A stretch of DNA of 64,000 nucleotides, taken from Neodiprion pinetum. Its lineage: Eukaryota; Arthropoda; Insecta; Hymenoptera; Diprionidae. This document shows positions 1 through 11,925 of this stretch, one piece after another. The position numbers and the translations under genes are program-made. The notes beneath the pieces were generated by a model. That model was not told where the DNA came from. It ran no database searches and saw nothing but the letters and a program-made list of their open reading frames with translations. The stretch is taken from assembly GCF_021155775.2 (NCBI RefSeq), contig NC_060238.1, positions 10,836,001 through 10,900,000 of the forward strand. The letters are read 5' to 3'. Positions within the stretch are counted from its first letter, which is position 1; every line of letters starts with the position of its first letter.

Positions 1-1580
1 ATGTTGACGACGCCTTCTTATCCTAATTATCCTTAAGGAATGGTATGTATGTGAACACACCTCCTTTGACTAGTACTTAATTGTTAATATTCACAATCAA
101 ATTGATTATTTCGATCAACGGTCAGCTAGAGTCTTTTTCTTGGAAATTTACATTTTGGACAATACTCCTGGTATTTTGAGTTCCAAATCGAAACCACTCT
201 TGAATTTGTATTGGTAAAGACATCTTAGATAAAATCTTGGGCGCCGTCTCCACGATTTTTATTAATTTTCAAGCACTTTTCAAAATCCTTGTTTGTTTCT
301 TCTTCTTTCAATCGCACATACTTGACAAAGCTTTAGTTGCAAGACTTGCTTCAGAAGGACTGCTCTACGCTGGCACGGTCCCTTTTGTGAGCAAGCAGCA
401 ACAGCCTGACTCACACATTGTCGAAAATTCGCGGACAACCGTATGCGATATTCTTGGATAAGACTTTCTAAATATTTCACGAACGAAAGTGCAGCTCGTG
501 AGATGGTAAGAAAGTTCTTGAAGAATAATTTCCACACGTCTCACGTACGATAGAACTGTGGTAGTGAGCTCATCGCTAGAAACTCTAGTGGATAGCTTTC
601 TCTAAGAGCGTTAGAGGGAATGGTTTACTTTGCCTATGATGTTGAGTTCAAGTGGCCTAAACATAGGAAGATGCTTATCGAAAATTGGTACCGAGAAAAA
701 ATCAGTTACTCTCAATCCAGCGAGGAGTGCAGGTGGGTGACAAGAAATCAGTGCAGTTGAAAAGTTCTTTAGTTTCATCATACAACTTATAGATTATACT
801 TTTAAGGTGCAAACAATTGTCTAACTTGTCTGTGTGTGTTTTCCATTTTTTTTTTTTATTAGCAGAACCAACTGGAAAAGACAAAAACGCAAGGTCATCA
901 TCATCGAAATAGCGGAACAATTGGATGAAAGTATATTTTCTGAGAAAAACTATATATGTATATATCAGATCACATAGCTCAGAAAGTCTTTTTTTCAGCT
1001 TAAACGGCTGGTTTATTCAATAACACCAATCCAGCAATTTTTGACATCATCCGAATTGCTGGATCGGTAATTCCGCTACGGATCAGCTGGGCGGATCGAG
1101 AACGCGACATCCGAACTCAGTTCTATGCCACCACTGTCTGCCGTAGGGTCTTGTACTCGAGGGGGCCACAGGGTGCGTATTGCGTGAACTGTGGGCGGAA
1201 GGAGGGTCTCGATGAGAGAGCATCTTTTTTGAAACACGAAAGAATACCGTTCTCTGGCATCGAGAGTCTACCGTCCTGCGTGCGATGTCGTCGTGTCCAA
1301 GGAGCGTTGCAAACGCATCGATGTGGTCTCTGTAGACATCTTCTGGAATTGTACTGTCAGAAGGAAAAAATGGTTGACTACCCAGAAGATGCCTCACGCA
1401 ACTCGCCTACATGAGAGCATGTTAATATACAATTTGTAAATTTTCATAATTCTGGGTTCCTTAAATTTTCTAGAAATTACATTAAATATGTGGTTTCTTT
1501 GTTGCAGATCTCTTTAATGATCAACTAACGACAGGCGGTTTAATAGTGGTAGTATTAGTAGTAGTGTATCATACAGTAAT
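1..1580. other. No recognisable gene
   Basis: I see no domain, transposon end or RNA gene here. Short open frames exist on both strands. One on the plus strand (1151-1414) has several CxxC pairs, but the overlapping minus frame (1083-1397) is equally open and neither matches a family I know. A T-rich run ending in TTAG at 849-863 resembles a splice acceptor but has no supporting exon. The stretch lies downstream of the PolB relic on that gene's strand, so it could be further decayed sequence of the same element. Confidence 0.4.
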
Positions 1581-1581
1581 A

Positions 1582-2145
1582 TACGAATAATGTCACAGTA
1601 GTGGGATAAACAGGGTTTTTTGGAAAAAATTCCACAATGGAACGCGTTTCGCTGCGTGATGCTTCAACAGTTAACGTAAAAAGTTTAGAAAATTCTGAAT
1701 GAAAAAGTTGGAGTCGTTGATTTGATGGATTTCGGTTGACCATCGTTGCAGAAATTGAACAAAATGTCAGATACTAATTTAAACTGTGCGCATCGTGCTA
1801 TATTACGTCCAAAAGCGCTAAACAGATAGCCGATATTTTAGCAAAAACCTTTGTCCTGTACGATCTTTAATCAATTGCGAATATACGAATGATGTCACAG
1901 TAGTGGGATAAACAGGGTTTTTCGAAAAAAAATTTCACAATGGAACGCGTGTCGCTGCGTGATGCTCCAACAGTTGATGTAAAAAGTTTAGAAAATTCTG
2001 AGTGAAAAAGTTGAAGTCGTTGATTTGATGGATTTCGGTTGACCATCGTTGCAGAAATTGAACAAAATGTCAGATACTAATTTAAACTGTGCGCATCGTG
2101 CTAGATTACGTCCAAAAGCGCTGTACAGATAGCCGATATCTTTAA
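1582..2145. repeat. ~302-bp tandem duplication
   Basis: Two direct copies, about 1582-1835 and 1884-2145, are offset by about 302 bp and differ at scattered bases; for example AACGCGTTTCGCTGCG in the first is AACGCGTGTCGCTGCG in the second. Copy 1 has some 40 extra bases near 1836-1880. A 22-codon frame beginning ATGTCAGATACT is kept in both copies with two or three changes. That is too short to call a gene, and the function is unknown. Confidence 0.75.
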
Positions 2146-2493
2146 ACAATTGCAAGGTAATGTAATCATGAAGGAGTGTTAAGATTGATAACTTTAAAAA
2201 CGATTCATGTAAATTAGGTTTGAGGATTTATAAAACGTATCGTTAGGTTCTGTCAATACTTACAACAGTTGGATAAACGAATCGGCATGTAACATTTGAA
2301 TAAATTAATTTTTTGTAAAAACATATGTGTCTCTCTATTTTATACCCGACAAATAACAGGAATGCATCTTTATTTTTTAGACAATCGACAGACATATGCA
2401 TCGTTGTACAATTTTTTATATTTCGGAGCGTTCTCATTCACTATCCTGCATAACAATATTTCATACATCATGGTACAGTTATAAATTACAAAG

Positions 2494-3018
2494 CTAAGGT
2501 GCAGACTTGTAGCCCCACGGAAGCGTGTCGGTTGTGTTTTGAAATACGATCCGCTTGTCGTCATTCCAGCTCAGTGCCACTTTCTGCTGTTCTACAGCGT
2601 ATACCTCGTGCTTTCGACTTAATGTCAAATGCTGATTTGTAGACAAATTTTCACGGTTCAAAATACATTCCAAATAATCGTTGAAAGTTATTCTTCTCAA
2701 CGCTGATCCTTTGACACCTTTGGCACGTTTATTGTCTTTCTCAACTCCCAAGACTCGGAATGCGTACAATTTAGCTCTAAATCCTACAAATTCCAGCATT
2801 CTTTTTCCGTTATTCTCGTCTTCCATCAAGCCGAGAACTTTTTTGTTCGCTAGAGGCATTCCATAAACGTTGTCAAGCGGATAATCAGACGTATTGAATT
2901 CATGCAAGTCCTCCTTCATATGTTCGTATATGTCGGGGACGGTAAAATTGTAAATCAAACTGTCGGTATCCTTATACATTAATTTTGCTCGGTTGCCAAA
3001 TTTCCGTTTAATATAATT
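2494..3018 (-). pseudogene. PolB relic, C-terminal piece (motif C)
   Basis: This is the C-terminal third of a type-B, protein-primed DNA polymerase of the family found in Polinton/Maverick elements and adintoviruses. The frame shows motif C as YKDTDSLIY (minus strand, about 2955-2985), where the two aspartates bind catalytic metal. It then has KRAKGVKG and a C-terminus ending in PWGYK just before the natural stop. The piece is open throughout. At its upstream end homology stops at 3018, exactly where the LTR-like element 3019-6146 begins; residues read across 3019-3120 belong to that insertion. The rest of the gene lies at 6151-6648 and beyond 11469. It is a broken, non-functional copy. Family assignment is firm, but whether the parent was a Polinton or a related virus is inferred. 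Confidence 0.85.
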
Positions 3019-5072
3019 TGTAACGTGGCATTTTTGATGCCCGTTACAAGGGGCTCCGTAAACCCTGGGCGTAACCAAAATCCAGGAATTTCCGAAATTG
3101 AGTCGCGAAGTTTTTGACAAAGAGCGCCAGGACTAGAGGCACGCATCCGAAACTACGAGAGGGGACACCTCAGCGACCAGCGTAAGATATTTCAGGTCTT
3201 TTTTTTGTTTTTTTTATTTTTCGAGCTACAACGGCATCAGGCAAGAAGTTGACACCGAATTCGAGGAAATTGCGAAGTGGCGGACTAGTGACAATTACGA
3301 AGGAAGGATGTCGAGGCTGCGGAGGGGGAGCCAAAGCAGATCCCCGCATCGCGGGAATCCAAGGTGGACGCGATTCCCGCTGGCGGCCGGCGCGCCGCAG
3401 CCTCTCCCCCCTTCACCCCGCCAACAATTGACCAGCGAACTTGCGACGGACCGACTAGCGACGAGGGAGCACCACGCTCACCGCCAAGACGTCATGGAGC
3501 TGCGCAGAGGACGAGATTGCGAGCTAGCTTTAAGTTCTGCGCAGCGATGCTATCGAAAGTGCGCGTCTAGTAGCGCGATCGACGAAATCGATGACGGATC
3601 GATTATTGCGTATTCTTGTGGGTATGACGTCACGTATGGGATAGCGTATCGAGATCCGTGTTGCGGCAGATCGTAGGTTTTTGAAACCACTTTAGTTCTG
3701 GCGGTCCTGATTAGTAGTCACGTTTTCGGGGAGTTTCGCGAAGCAATGGAGTCGCCCAAAAATCACGAGGGGAATGGGAAGGGTGTTGCAAGGATGTAGA
3801 AGGTAAGCGCTGCTTCTATCCCCGCGATTGAATTTCGAGCCTAATCGCGAAAAGGCTTGCCGAGTAACAGATAGCCGTTTTGGATTTGCGTTGTAGAGAA
3901 GTACTCGAAATTCTTTTGCCGATTCTTTTGCTTGATGACCGTAGCCTGAGTACGCGTGTTAGAGTAAAGTAAATTTTGAGTTTCTGAAAAAGTTGAGTAG
4001 AGTCACGGGTTTTAGTGGAATCTTTCTCGTTAGTGAAATCAAGTATAGCCGAATTTCGCCGTACCGGGTCGAGCCGCGTTATCGTATTTTTTTGTGTCAC
4101 CTCTCGAGTAGGTGGGGAAGTGCCGAATCGGAGTGCTCGGATTAGCGGGTCACGTTTTGGACGATTTTGAAAAGAGTTAAGTTCGGATGCGTTGCGATTG
4201 CGGATAGTTTGGGTTACGTTTAGTTGCGCCTGCATTGAGTTTCGTACCCGTTAGTTAAGATAATGTAGATTGAGTTGCGTTACTCTGAGCGGGTGTTTAG
4301 TTGAAGTTAAATGTAGTGGTGCTTGCGCCTAGTCAAGTTCACGTTTAGTTAAGATAGTATTTAGTCGAGGTTAGGTGATGTATAGTCGAAATTGCCGTTG
4401 CGTTGAGCAGCAGTTGAGACGAGAAGTTTGAGCATTGCGTTTTAGTTGCGTTTAAAATATAGTAACGTTTGTGGATTCGTTTAGATTCAGGACAGCTCGC
4501 GGTAGCGTCGAAGCTCCGAGTCGGATGAGATCTCGAGTGAGATTGAGGACGCCGTCTGTTCGGTAGCCCGACGGCGCACCGTCGAATGATTAGTTTTAGT
4601 TTCGTTTCGAGCAATAATCGTCATGGCGAACAAATGGCGAATTTGCAAATTGAGAAGTGCGTATGAGGATTTTGTGATCGTTAAGTGACGTTTTAGTTAG
4701 TGAGCCGCGAGCTCATTAGAGTAAGAAATAGAGTAGGTTACGTGTAATTTTCTGTTTTGTTTTAGACTCGCGATGAGCGATTTTTGGATTATGTTTTTTT
4801 TTGTTTTGCATCACCGCTATTGTGAAATATACGATTTTATTTCACTTTTGTTAAATAGCGCGTGTATTTCGAGTGTCTCTCTCTCTCTCTCCAAAAATTA
4901 CCCCTCCCCTCTCCGCGGTACTGAGCTATCGAGCATATGCCCGAGGAATAGCGTATTAATGATTTCGAGGCGTGTTAATCACGCCAGACTCCCAACAAAA
5001 ACTTTGCGATATTGTTTTAGATCCAGGGTACGTCGTGGACGCCAAATTATTGTGCACGCGGTAAGTTCTCGG

Positions 5073-6093
5073 CAGAATTGGGCAGGAGAAATTACTTTCG
5101 TCATTTCATTACCCGTAAATTACAATTACTGTGAATAACTGTAATATTTAGTAACTAATTACAATTGCGGGAAATAATTATAAATTTTGATTTACCAATT
5201 ACAGTTAGTATAAACAATTGTAATTTTATGATTATCAACTACAATTACTCGAAATAATTGTAATTTTTTTGTTGTCAATTAAAATTACTTGAAAAAATTG
5301 TAATTTTTTTGCTACTAATTACAATTACTTGGAACAATTGTCATTTTTCTGTTATCCATTACAATTAATGGAAATGACTATGTTTTTTTTCCAAATCTCA
5401 ATTGTTTTTCATAATTTATTTAAACAAATTACCTTCGGAAACGTAATGTCGAATTCTCAACATAATTTCAAATTCCGAAAACATGTGGAACTTTATGGAG
5501 CTTACATATTCACATTGACTGGTCAAGCAAATTATTTAAACAAATTAATTTTTCAAAGTAATGTGAAATCCTCGATCAGCTACCCAATAAACTTTGGTAA
5601 CCATAGCCCATTCACATATTGACTGTAAAAGACTCGTTCCGATCACACCATTTGAATACTCCAAAAACGGAGTAAATTTATTTGTCTATTTGTTATTATT
5701 TCACAGGAATAACGTTAGAGAAAAAAATTCAATTGGACCACATCGTGTGGTTTACAATCACTCAAACGAATTTTAATGATATCTGATTTAATTACAATCA
5801 CTGAGGACAATTGAAATGATTTCTGATTAAATTCCAATCACTGAAAGCAATTTTGATAAACCTTGATTAAATTCAAATTACTCGATGTAATTTCAATGAA
5901 ATCCAATTCAATTACAATTACTGGAAATGATTTCGATGGACTCTGAGTCAATTACAATTATCAAAAGTAATTTCACTGAACTCCGATTCAATTATTATTA
6001 CTGAAAATAATTTTAATGGAATTCGATATCATTAAAAATTATCCTTAGTGATTTGTAATTGTTAATTTTTTATTACAATTTTGCCCAGCACTG
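5073..6093. mobile_element. hAT-like MITE with internal 40-bp repeats
   Basis: The ends are CAGAATTGGGCAGG at 5073 and, in reverse complement, CAGTGCTGGGCAAAA at 6093. They are flanked by a perfect 8-bp direct repeat GTTCTCGG (5065-5072 and 6094-6101). CAG-type ends and 8-bp duplications are the hAT signature. The interior has no transposase. Much of it is a degenerate tandem repeat of about 40 bp, with units resembling ATTACAATTACTNGAAATAA, in two blocks (about 5105-5370 and 5775-6080). It is nested inside the LTR-like element 3019-6146 and therefore younger than it. Confidence 0.75.
5105..6080. repeat. Degenerate ~40-bp tandem repeats
   Basis: Units begin with ATTACAATTACT or a close variant, followed by a run such as AATTGTAATTTTT. 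The spacing is about 40 bp, for example the units from 5221 onward and those from 5790 to 6010. The middle part (5370-5775) is more diverged. The repeats are confined to the interior of the hAT-like MITE. Confidence 0.65.
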
Positions 6094-6150
6094 GTTCTCG
6101 GTCATTTTCTCCGAGTGACCGAGGAGCGGGAAAAATCCACGTCACAAATT

Positions 6151-6648
6151 ATAATAAAAATCGTAGATATATATTTCAGCCAGATCCATGAAGGAGAAAC
6201 CTGCATACAATGGTTTATTCAACTTGACTTTCGGCTTACTCATCTCGACGATAATTATATCTTTGCCGAAAACGGTACAGCTGTGAAAATTGGGTTTGGC
6301 TATAGTAGCTTTAGCACCGTATCTTCCATTACATTCCGTGATTAGCGTGACATCTTTATACTTCCTAACATTTTCCATTGTTTTGCCAAGAACTGCGTTG
6401 TTCATCAGTTTGTGAAAATTCTCCTCGAATTCGTTGTGAGATTTTTTGCGCAAATCGGTATTCAAATCTACATATATTTTTTGAGCCACGGGGTTTGTCT
6501 GAATTTGAAAACTCTGTGAATTTAGAGTAATTTTAAGCCTAATTGTAAGCATTGTTTCAAAACGCTATAGTGAACAACGTAGTTTTTCTTGGAAAGTAGC
6601 ATGGGCGTCAATTTCGGTTGCTTACTATTCGAAATCGGAGGTATATAG
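6151..6648 (-). pseudogene. PolB relic, middle piece (motif B region)
   Basis: This is the central part of the broken PolB. The frame at 6151-6552 contains KLMNNAVLGKTMENV, the fingers/motif B segment, followed by RYGAKATI and a YAGFSFMDLAE stretch characteristic of protein-primed PolB. It ends at the AATT duplication where the LTR-like element entered. Between about 6553 and 6648 the coding signal is interrupted by several stop codons, so this part had decayed as well. The upstream limit is the TATAG duplication (6644-6648) of the Copia insertion. Confidence 0.85.
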
Positions 6649-6928
6649 TGTTGAATAAAAGTGTCAACGACACAATCATAAAGGCCAACACAGATTCACA
6701 TACACATTCACTCTTGCATACAGACAACACATTTACACGGAACAAATACACAAGGTATACAATGTTCACCTCCTTCTTCATACTTACCTCTTGTGTACGA
6801 AAAAAGGTCAGTCGTTACAGAATAAACGTACAAGACAGAGGTACAGAATTTCACAACTGTTCTCAAATTTATCCAACCATTTCCTCTCCTAATAAAGAAA
6901 TTCAGGCAACTGCAGATAATTTGTAACA
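6649..6928 (+). repeat. Copia 5' LTR
   Basis: It starts TGTTGAATAAAAGTG and ends TTTGTAACA. It is collinear with 11184-11463 over its full 280 bp without visible gaps. The target duplication TATAG immediately precedes it. Confidence 0.93.
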
Positions 6929-7070
6929 GATTATGGACCCAGCATTGTAGAGTGAAAATGCGTTGACAGTTTTACGAACAACAGATAGACAAGAAATAAG
7001 CACGAAAGGAACAAAGTTTTTTTTTTTCAAGATTAAAGAAAGTGTGTGTACACGTTTTGAATGAAGGGAT

Positions 7071-7665
7071 ATGGCGGACAATAACTATACATCGATAACT
7101 AAACTTGACAGTGAAAACTACCAAACATGGAAATATAAACTAGAACTGTTGTTAACAAAGCAAGATCTGTGGAGTGTAGTTACAAATGATCCCCCTACAG
7201 CTGAGTCAGAGAATACCGATGGAGAATACGGGATGGAAAGGCCGAGCGGACATAGGTCTGTCGGTCGAGGATAGCCAACTAGTACACATACGCACGAAAG
7301 CAACTGCGAAAGAAAAATGGGAAGCACTAAGAATGTACCACGAGAAATTGTCGCTCACAAGTAAGGTGTTTCTTTTAAAGAAAATATGCAACATGCGATT
7401 ACAGGACGATGGTGATATGGAGCAGCATATAGGCATGATGCAGGATTTAGTGGACAAGCTGACTGCGTTGGGAGAAGAGCTCGCTGAAAAATTAGTCGTG
7501 GCAATGTTGCTTTGTAGCTTACCAGAATCATACAACACAATGATAACGGCGTTAGAATCACGATCTGAGGCTCACCTCACTTTATCATTGGTAAAGGGTA
7601 AGCTAACTGACGAACACAACAGACGTCGTAGCTAAGCAACAACAGCCAGCTCAAGCGACGCAGCG
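7071..7665 (+). pseudogene. Copia gag, frameshifted
   Basis: The start MADNNYTSITKLDSENYQTW is the usual Copia gag opening, in which a conserved tryptophan follows a 'NY..W' motif. The frame is lost between about 7215 and 7260, where homology continues in another frame as EKWEALR and LTSKVFLLKKI, a typical UBN2-type gag segment. That frame meets a TAA at 7633-7635 and then runs on into the zinc knuckle and protease. The break plus the stop make this gag non-functional. In an intact element gag and pol would form one polyprotein. Confidence 0.85.
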
Positions 7666-10600
7666 TTGTGGGTAAATAAAGATAAAGCCACCGCTTCATC
7701 GTGTTTAATTTGTTTTTTCTGCAAAAGGGGAGGTCACCTGAAAAGAAACTGCGAAAAATACAAACGATGGGTGGCAAATAAAGAAAAGGGAAATGAAGAT
7801 GCAAGTGCGCGGATCGCGGATTATTACGGTCAGACAAATGAAGTTTCAAGTGCCAAAAGCAGTAATGATCAAAAGGTTTCGGATACTTCTATAGATGACT
7901 ATCATTGTTTTTCGGTGCGTAAAGGAAAATCAGGACAAAAGTTAAAGGACGTTTGGTGTTTTGATTCGGGTGCTACGAGTCATATGACAAACAATAGAGG
8001 ATTCTTTTCGTCATTAAATGAGAATCACTGTTCTCAAGTGCGGGTCGCAAACGGAATAAGGTGTGCGGTGAAAGGAATCGGTGAAGGACAATTAAAGTGC
8101 ATAAATAAAGACAATAAAGAAATTTGTATCAAACTGAAAGAAGTGCTCTATGTTCCGGATTTTGAGGAAAATTCAATTTCAATTAGAGTGCGGGACAATC
8201 TCGGATACAAAACTGAATTTAGTAGTGAAAAGTGCAATGTTTCCAACGACAGTGTGAGCATTGCAGTCGGAATTGCACACGGAGGCATCTACGAGATGAA
8301 ACTGGCTGAAAGGGCTCTCGCAGTAAAGGGCGGTCACACTGAAACCTGCATACATACCTGGCATCGCAGGCTTGGTCATAGAAATCCGCAAACTATAAAG
8401 AAGCTAACAGGTAACGAATTAGTCACTGGTTTCAAGCTAACAGACTGCGGTATCAAGGTCACGTGTGAAAGCTGCATAAGAGGGAAGATGGCGCGTGAGC
8501 CATTTCCGAAAAGGGACCAGGATAATCGAGAAAAGAAGACAACTCAGCCATTAGAATTGGTACACACGGATGTGTGTGGGCCTATGAAAACAATGACTCG
8601 CGAAAAGAAAAGATATTTTGTGACTATAATAGACGATTACAGTAGATTTTCGCAAGTTTTTTTTATAGCAGAAAAATCGGATGCAGCTCAAATCATCCGA
8701 AATTACATTGAGCATGCAAAAACACAGTCTGGAAGGAAACCAAAAATAATTCGATCGGATCGTGGAGGCGAATACCTGTCGAAGGACCTTCAAAATCAAC
8801 TAAGGAAAGAAGGGATCGAAACAAATCTGACGGCACCGTATTGTCCACAACAAAACGGCGTCGCCGAACGAAAGAATAGGCCTTTGATCAAAGCTGCGAG
8901 ATGCATGCTCATCGATGCGAGACTGCCAAACAGACATTAGGATGAGGCAGTTCATCACGCGAATTATTTGCAAAATAGGATGCCGACAGCTCCGAAGGAC
9001 AAAACGCCTATTCAACTATGGTATGAAAAGAAACCAGACATCAGCGATTTGCGAGCTTTTGGATGTGACGCCTACGCATTCATACCGAAAGAACTACGAA
9101 CAAAATTAGATGAAAAAGCGAACAAATACGTTTTTGTCGGATATGCTAAGGAATCGAAAGCGTACAGGTTGGTGGATCGAAGTACAGGAAAAATCGTCAT
9201 CAGCAGGGACGTGAAGTTTCTACAGGACATTTACGGTACTCAAGAAGATGTAAGTGGAAACACCACAGATTCCGATGAAATCATCAAGAAATCTGAAGAA
9301 GTCGCACACATCAAATTTAGCATCAATACCCCGGATGAACCTCCAGAAGATCGTGCTCCGATGGGCGAAGGAGAAAACAACGAATCACCACAGAATACTA
9401 CTGCTGAGTCATCAAGAAATTTTACGGATTCCAGTATAATTAGTCTCACAGAAAGTACATCGCAAGACGAAGACGAAAATGATCCGGATTGGAGTTTCGA
9501 GTCTGCAAATCAGGACGAAGAACGTCCGGAGAGAAGACAGATTCCACCGTGAGTAAACAAAGGAAGGTCGCCAGATAGATTCCTACCACAGGCTAAACTG
9601 GTACAAGGAGAACAAACGGAACCGACAAGTCAAAAAGAGGCTTTATCAGGACCAGAAGCAAGCCATTGGAAATTAGCAATGGATGAAGAAATGAAGTTTA
9701 TACTCGGAAATGATACATGGAAATTAACAAAAAACCCTCTCGATCGAAAACCGATTGGATGATAGTGGGTATTGAAGAAAAAACATTTAAATGATGGAAA
9801 ATCAGACACTTACAAAGCAAGATTAGTGGCGCAAGGTTTTCCGCAGAGATTCGGGATCGATTATGATGAAGTTTTCGCACCGGTAGTTAAACACGAAACA
9901 TTAAGAATTTTGCTATCGATTGCCGTAAACAGAAATTTGAAGGTCAAACATTTGGACGTAAAAACCGCTTTTCTGAACGGCGTGTTAAAGGAGGAACTCT
10001 ATATGAATTAACCTCCAGGATACAAACGTCAAGGATACGAAGATTACGTCTGCAAGCTGAAGAAAAGTATCTACGGTCTCAAACAAGTTGCAAAATCATG
10101 GAATGATAGACTCAACGAAGTCCTCGAAAAACACAAATTTAAACAAAGCGACGCCGATGCGTGCTTTTACATGAAGTTTGAAGAAGAGAATCAAGTGATA
10201 TACTTGATAATCTACGTTGATGACATCATTGTGGCTAGTCATTCAGCAGAACTCATCGAACAGACAAAGAATATGTTGAACAAGTACTTTCGCTTGACGG
10301 ACTTGGGAAATCTCAAATGCTACTTGGAAATTCAAGTCAGAAGAGACTCTTCTGGAAACTTCTACATATACCAGAAGAATTATATAAAGAAGGCAATAAG
10401 TTCTTCCGGATTGGAGGAATCAAAGGGATCGACCACGCCAATGGACACCGGTTATTTCAAGCTAAGAGAAAATTCTTCGGACATTGAAAACGAGTATTAT
10501 CGAGTGCTGATTAGATCTTTTTTATACGTCGCTGTAAACACTCGACCAGATATTTCAGCAGCTGTATCTATTCTGAGTCAAAAGATTACTGCACCTACGA

Positions 10601-11193
10601 ACGTTGATTGGAATGAGGCGAAACGATGCGTACGATACTTGAAGCAAACAGTGGAATACGAATTGAAATTGAGCAACAGGGATCAAACTTCTAAAGAACT
10701 GATCGGATTTGCGGATGTGAACTGGGCAGAAGACAGAGATGATCGCAAATCAAATAGTGGACACATCTTCAAACTCAACGATGGAATCATCAGCTGGAAT
10801 TGCAGAAAACAAAGTTGTGTGGCGTTATCATCCACAGAAGCTGAGTTCGTGGCACTAGCCGGAGCATGTCAGCAGTTAACTTGGATTCGCAGAATACTAA
10901 CGGATTTTGGAGAGCCTCAAAAGAATCCGACAATTATAAACGAAGATAACCAAAGTTGCCTGAATAAAATGATGACTAATAAAAACAGGACGCAGCATAT
11001 TGACGTGAAGTACTATTACGCAAAAGATGCTAAAGCCAAGAAAATTGTTGATTTTCAATTCTGCTGCACCGAAGAAAACGATGCCGATATGTTGACAAAG
11101 CCGCTTGTACCAAACAGGATGAAGATGCTATGCGAGAAGATCGGACTAAGAAACTGGATGGCAGATGCGTCGTTGAGGGGGAATGTTGAATAA
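7666..11193 (+). pseudogene. Copia pol (PR-IN-RT-RH) with several stops
   Basis: One frame carries every domain in order: zinc knuckle CFFCKRGGHLKRNC, protease core FDSGATSHM, GAG-pre-integrase HTWHRRLGH, integrase catalytic core (VHTDVCGP, RSDRGGEY, NGVAERKNR), RT with YVDDIIVA near 10213, and RNase H with SSTEAEFVAL. I found no frameshift. The frame is closed by a TAG at 8938-8940, a TGA at 9550-9552, adjacent TGA and TAG at 9760-9765, and a TAA at 10009-10011. The element could not make full-length Pol now. It stops just inside the 3' LTR. Confidence 0.92.
11172..11183 (+). other. Copia polypurine tract
   Basis: GTTGAGGGGGAA lies immediately before the TG of the 3' LTR, the position from which plus-strand DNA synthesis is primed in LTR retrotransposons. 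Confidence 0.8.
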
Positions 11194-11463
11194 AAGTGTC
11201 AACGACACAATCATAAAGACCAACACAGATTCACATACACATTCACTCTCGCATACAGACAACACATTTACACGGAACAAATACACAAGGTATACAATGT
11301 TCACCTCCTTCTTCAAACTTACCTTTTGCGTACAAAAAAAGGTCAGTCGTTACAGAATAAACGTACAAGGCAGACGTACAGAATTTCTCATCTGTTCTCA
11401 AATTTATCTAACTATTTCCTCTCCTGATCAAGAAATTAAGGCAACTGCAGATAATTTGCTACA
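11184..11463 (+). repeat. Copia 3' LTR
   Basis: It starts TGTTGAATAAAAGTG and ends TTTGCTACA, followed by the TATAG target duplication at 11464-11468. It differs from the 5' LTR at about 17 positions. Confidence 0.93.
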
Positions 11464-11468
11464 TATAG

Positions 11469-11925
11469 TGCTCCGGACACAGTGGCGAATCTTTATGAAT
11501 TTCATGCAGTTCCTAAGGATATTCCAAATCCACCTCCAGTATGTAACCAAACTCCGCATCGTCCGAGATGGTAAGAACATCGCATTGTCCGAAGTCTGAT
11601 ACCCATTCGAAGGAACTGTATTGCACAGCAAAGCTCATAGCAGCACCGTACAAATTAATAACGTTAAAGTACATGAGATGAGATTCTTCGACCGCAGGAT
11701 CGAATGCCTCCCCCATGTACCTGTTATTAGCCTTTGCGTATCTGTTCGAGCACTGTGACACACCACCACGAATACCTTTTTCGATAAACGTAACCATATC
11801 TATGTCGGTGAGAAGCTCGAGCTCGATGTCGGTACATTTTTACATCACATCAAACGACAGACCGCGCGCTGTGTAATAATGTAACGGGTCCAGTTTGACG
11901 TACAGTCCTTTTTTGTCTTCGTTGA
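11469..11925 (-). pseudogene. PolB relic, motif A piece
   Basis: On the minus strand this piece shows the motif A region: EKGIRGGVSQCSNRYAKANN, then MYFNVINLYGAAMS. The residue preceding the usual '.NLYG' is Ile rather than the metal-binding pattern expected of an active enzyme. Further upstream, ELELLTDID and HYYTARGLSFD are recognisable PolB_2 segments. The piece is interrupted by TAA at 11840-11842 and TAG at 11513-11515, and loses frame before the Copia junction. It is the most N-terminal part I can identify. Confidence 0.8.

Larger units (their letters stand above)
3019..6146. mobile_element. LTR-like element (probable solo LTR) in PolB
   Basis: The sequence starts TGTAACGTGG and ends CCACGTCACA, so it has TG..CA ends and a short inverted terminal match. 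It is flanked by AATT on both sides (3015-3018 and 6147-6150). The PolB reading frame resumes directly across the junction if one AATT is removed, which fixes both boundaries. Without the nested MITE it is about 2.1 kb. It has no gag or pol frame, primer-binding site or second LTR copy that I can see. A solo LTR of a Gypsy-type element or a coding-less derivative fits best. On the minus strand its start, TGTGACGTGG, matches the corresponding end of the element at 46495-49198. Confidence 0.65.
6649..11463 (+). mobile_element. Copia LTR retrotransposon, full length but decayed
   Basis: Two 280-bp LTRs (6649-6928 and 11184-11463) begin TGTTGAATAAAAG and end ACA. The element is flanked by TATAG on both sides (6644-6648 and 11464-11468). 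A purine tract GAGGGGGAA precedes the 3' LTR. The internal order gag, protease, integrase, RT, RNase H is that of Ty1/Copia. By eye the LTRs differ at about 17 of 280 positions (~6%), so this is not a recent insertion. It splits the minus-strand PolB relic. Confidence 0.95.

Noticed and set aside
995..1085. Short minus-strand string GITDPAIR resembling part of histone H4
   Set aside because: Only about eight residues, no further H4 sequence on either side, and the frame closes quickly; most likely chance.
1083..1414. Cysteine-rich plus-strand frame and overlapping minus-strand frame
   Set aside because: Both strands are open over the same bases, and neither shows a known zinc-binding spacing or start context.
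3308..3676. 122-codon frame in the GC-rich start of the LTR-like element
   Set aside because: Overlapping frames are all open because of high local GC; arginine/serine-rich with no domain.
7577..7849. Minus-strand frames antisense to the Copia gag and pol
   Set aside because: Shadows of the recognised Copia coding strand.
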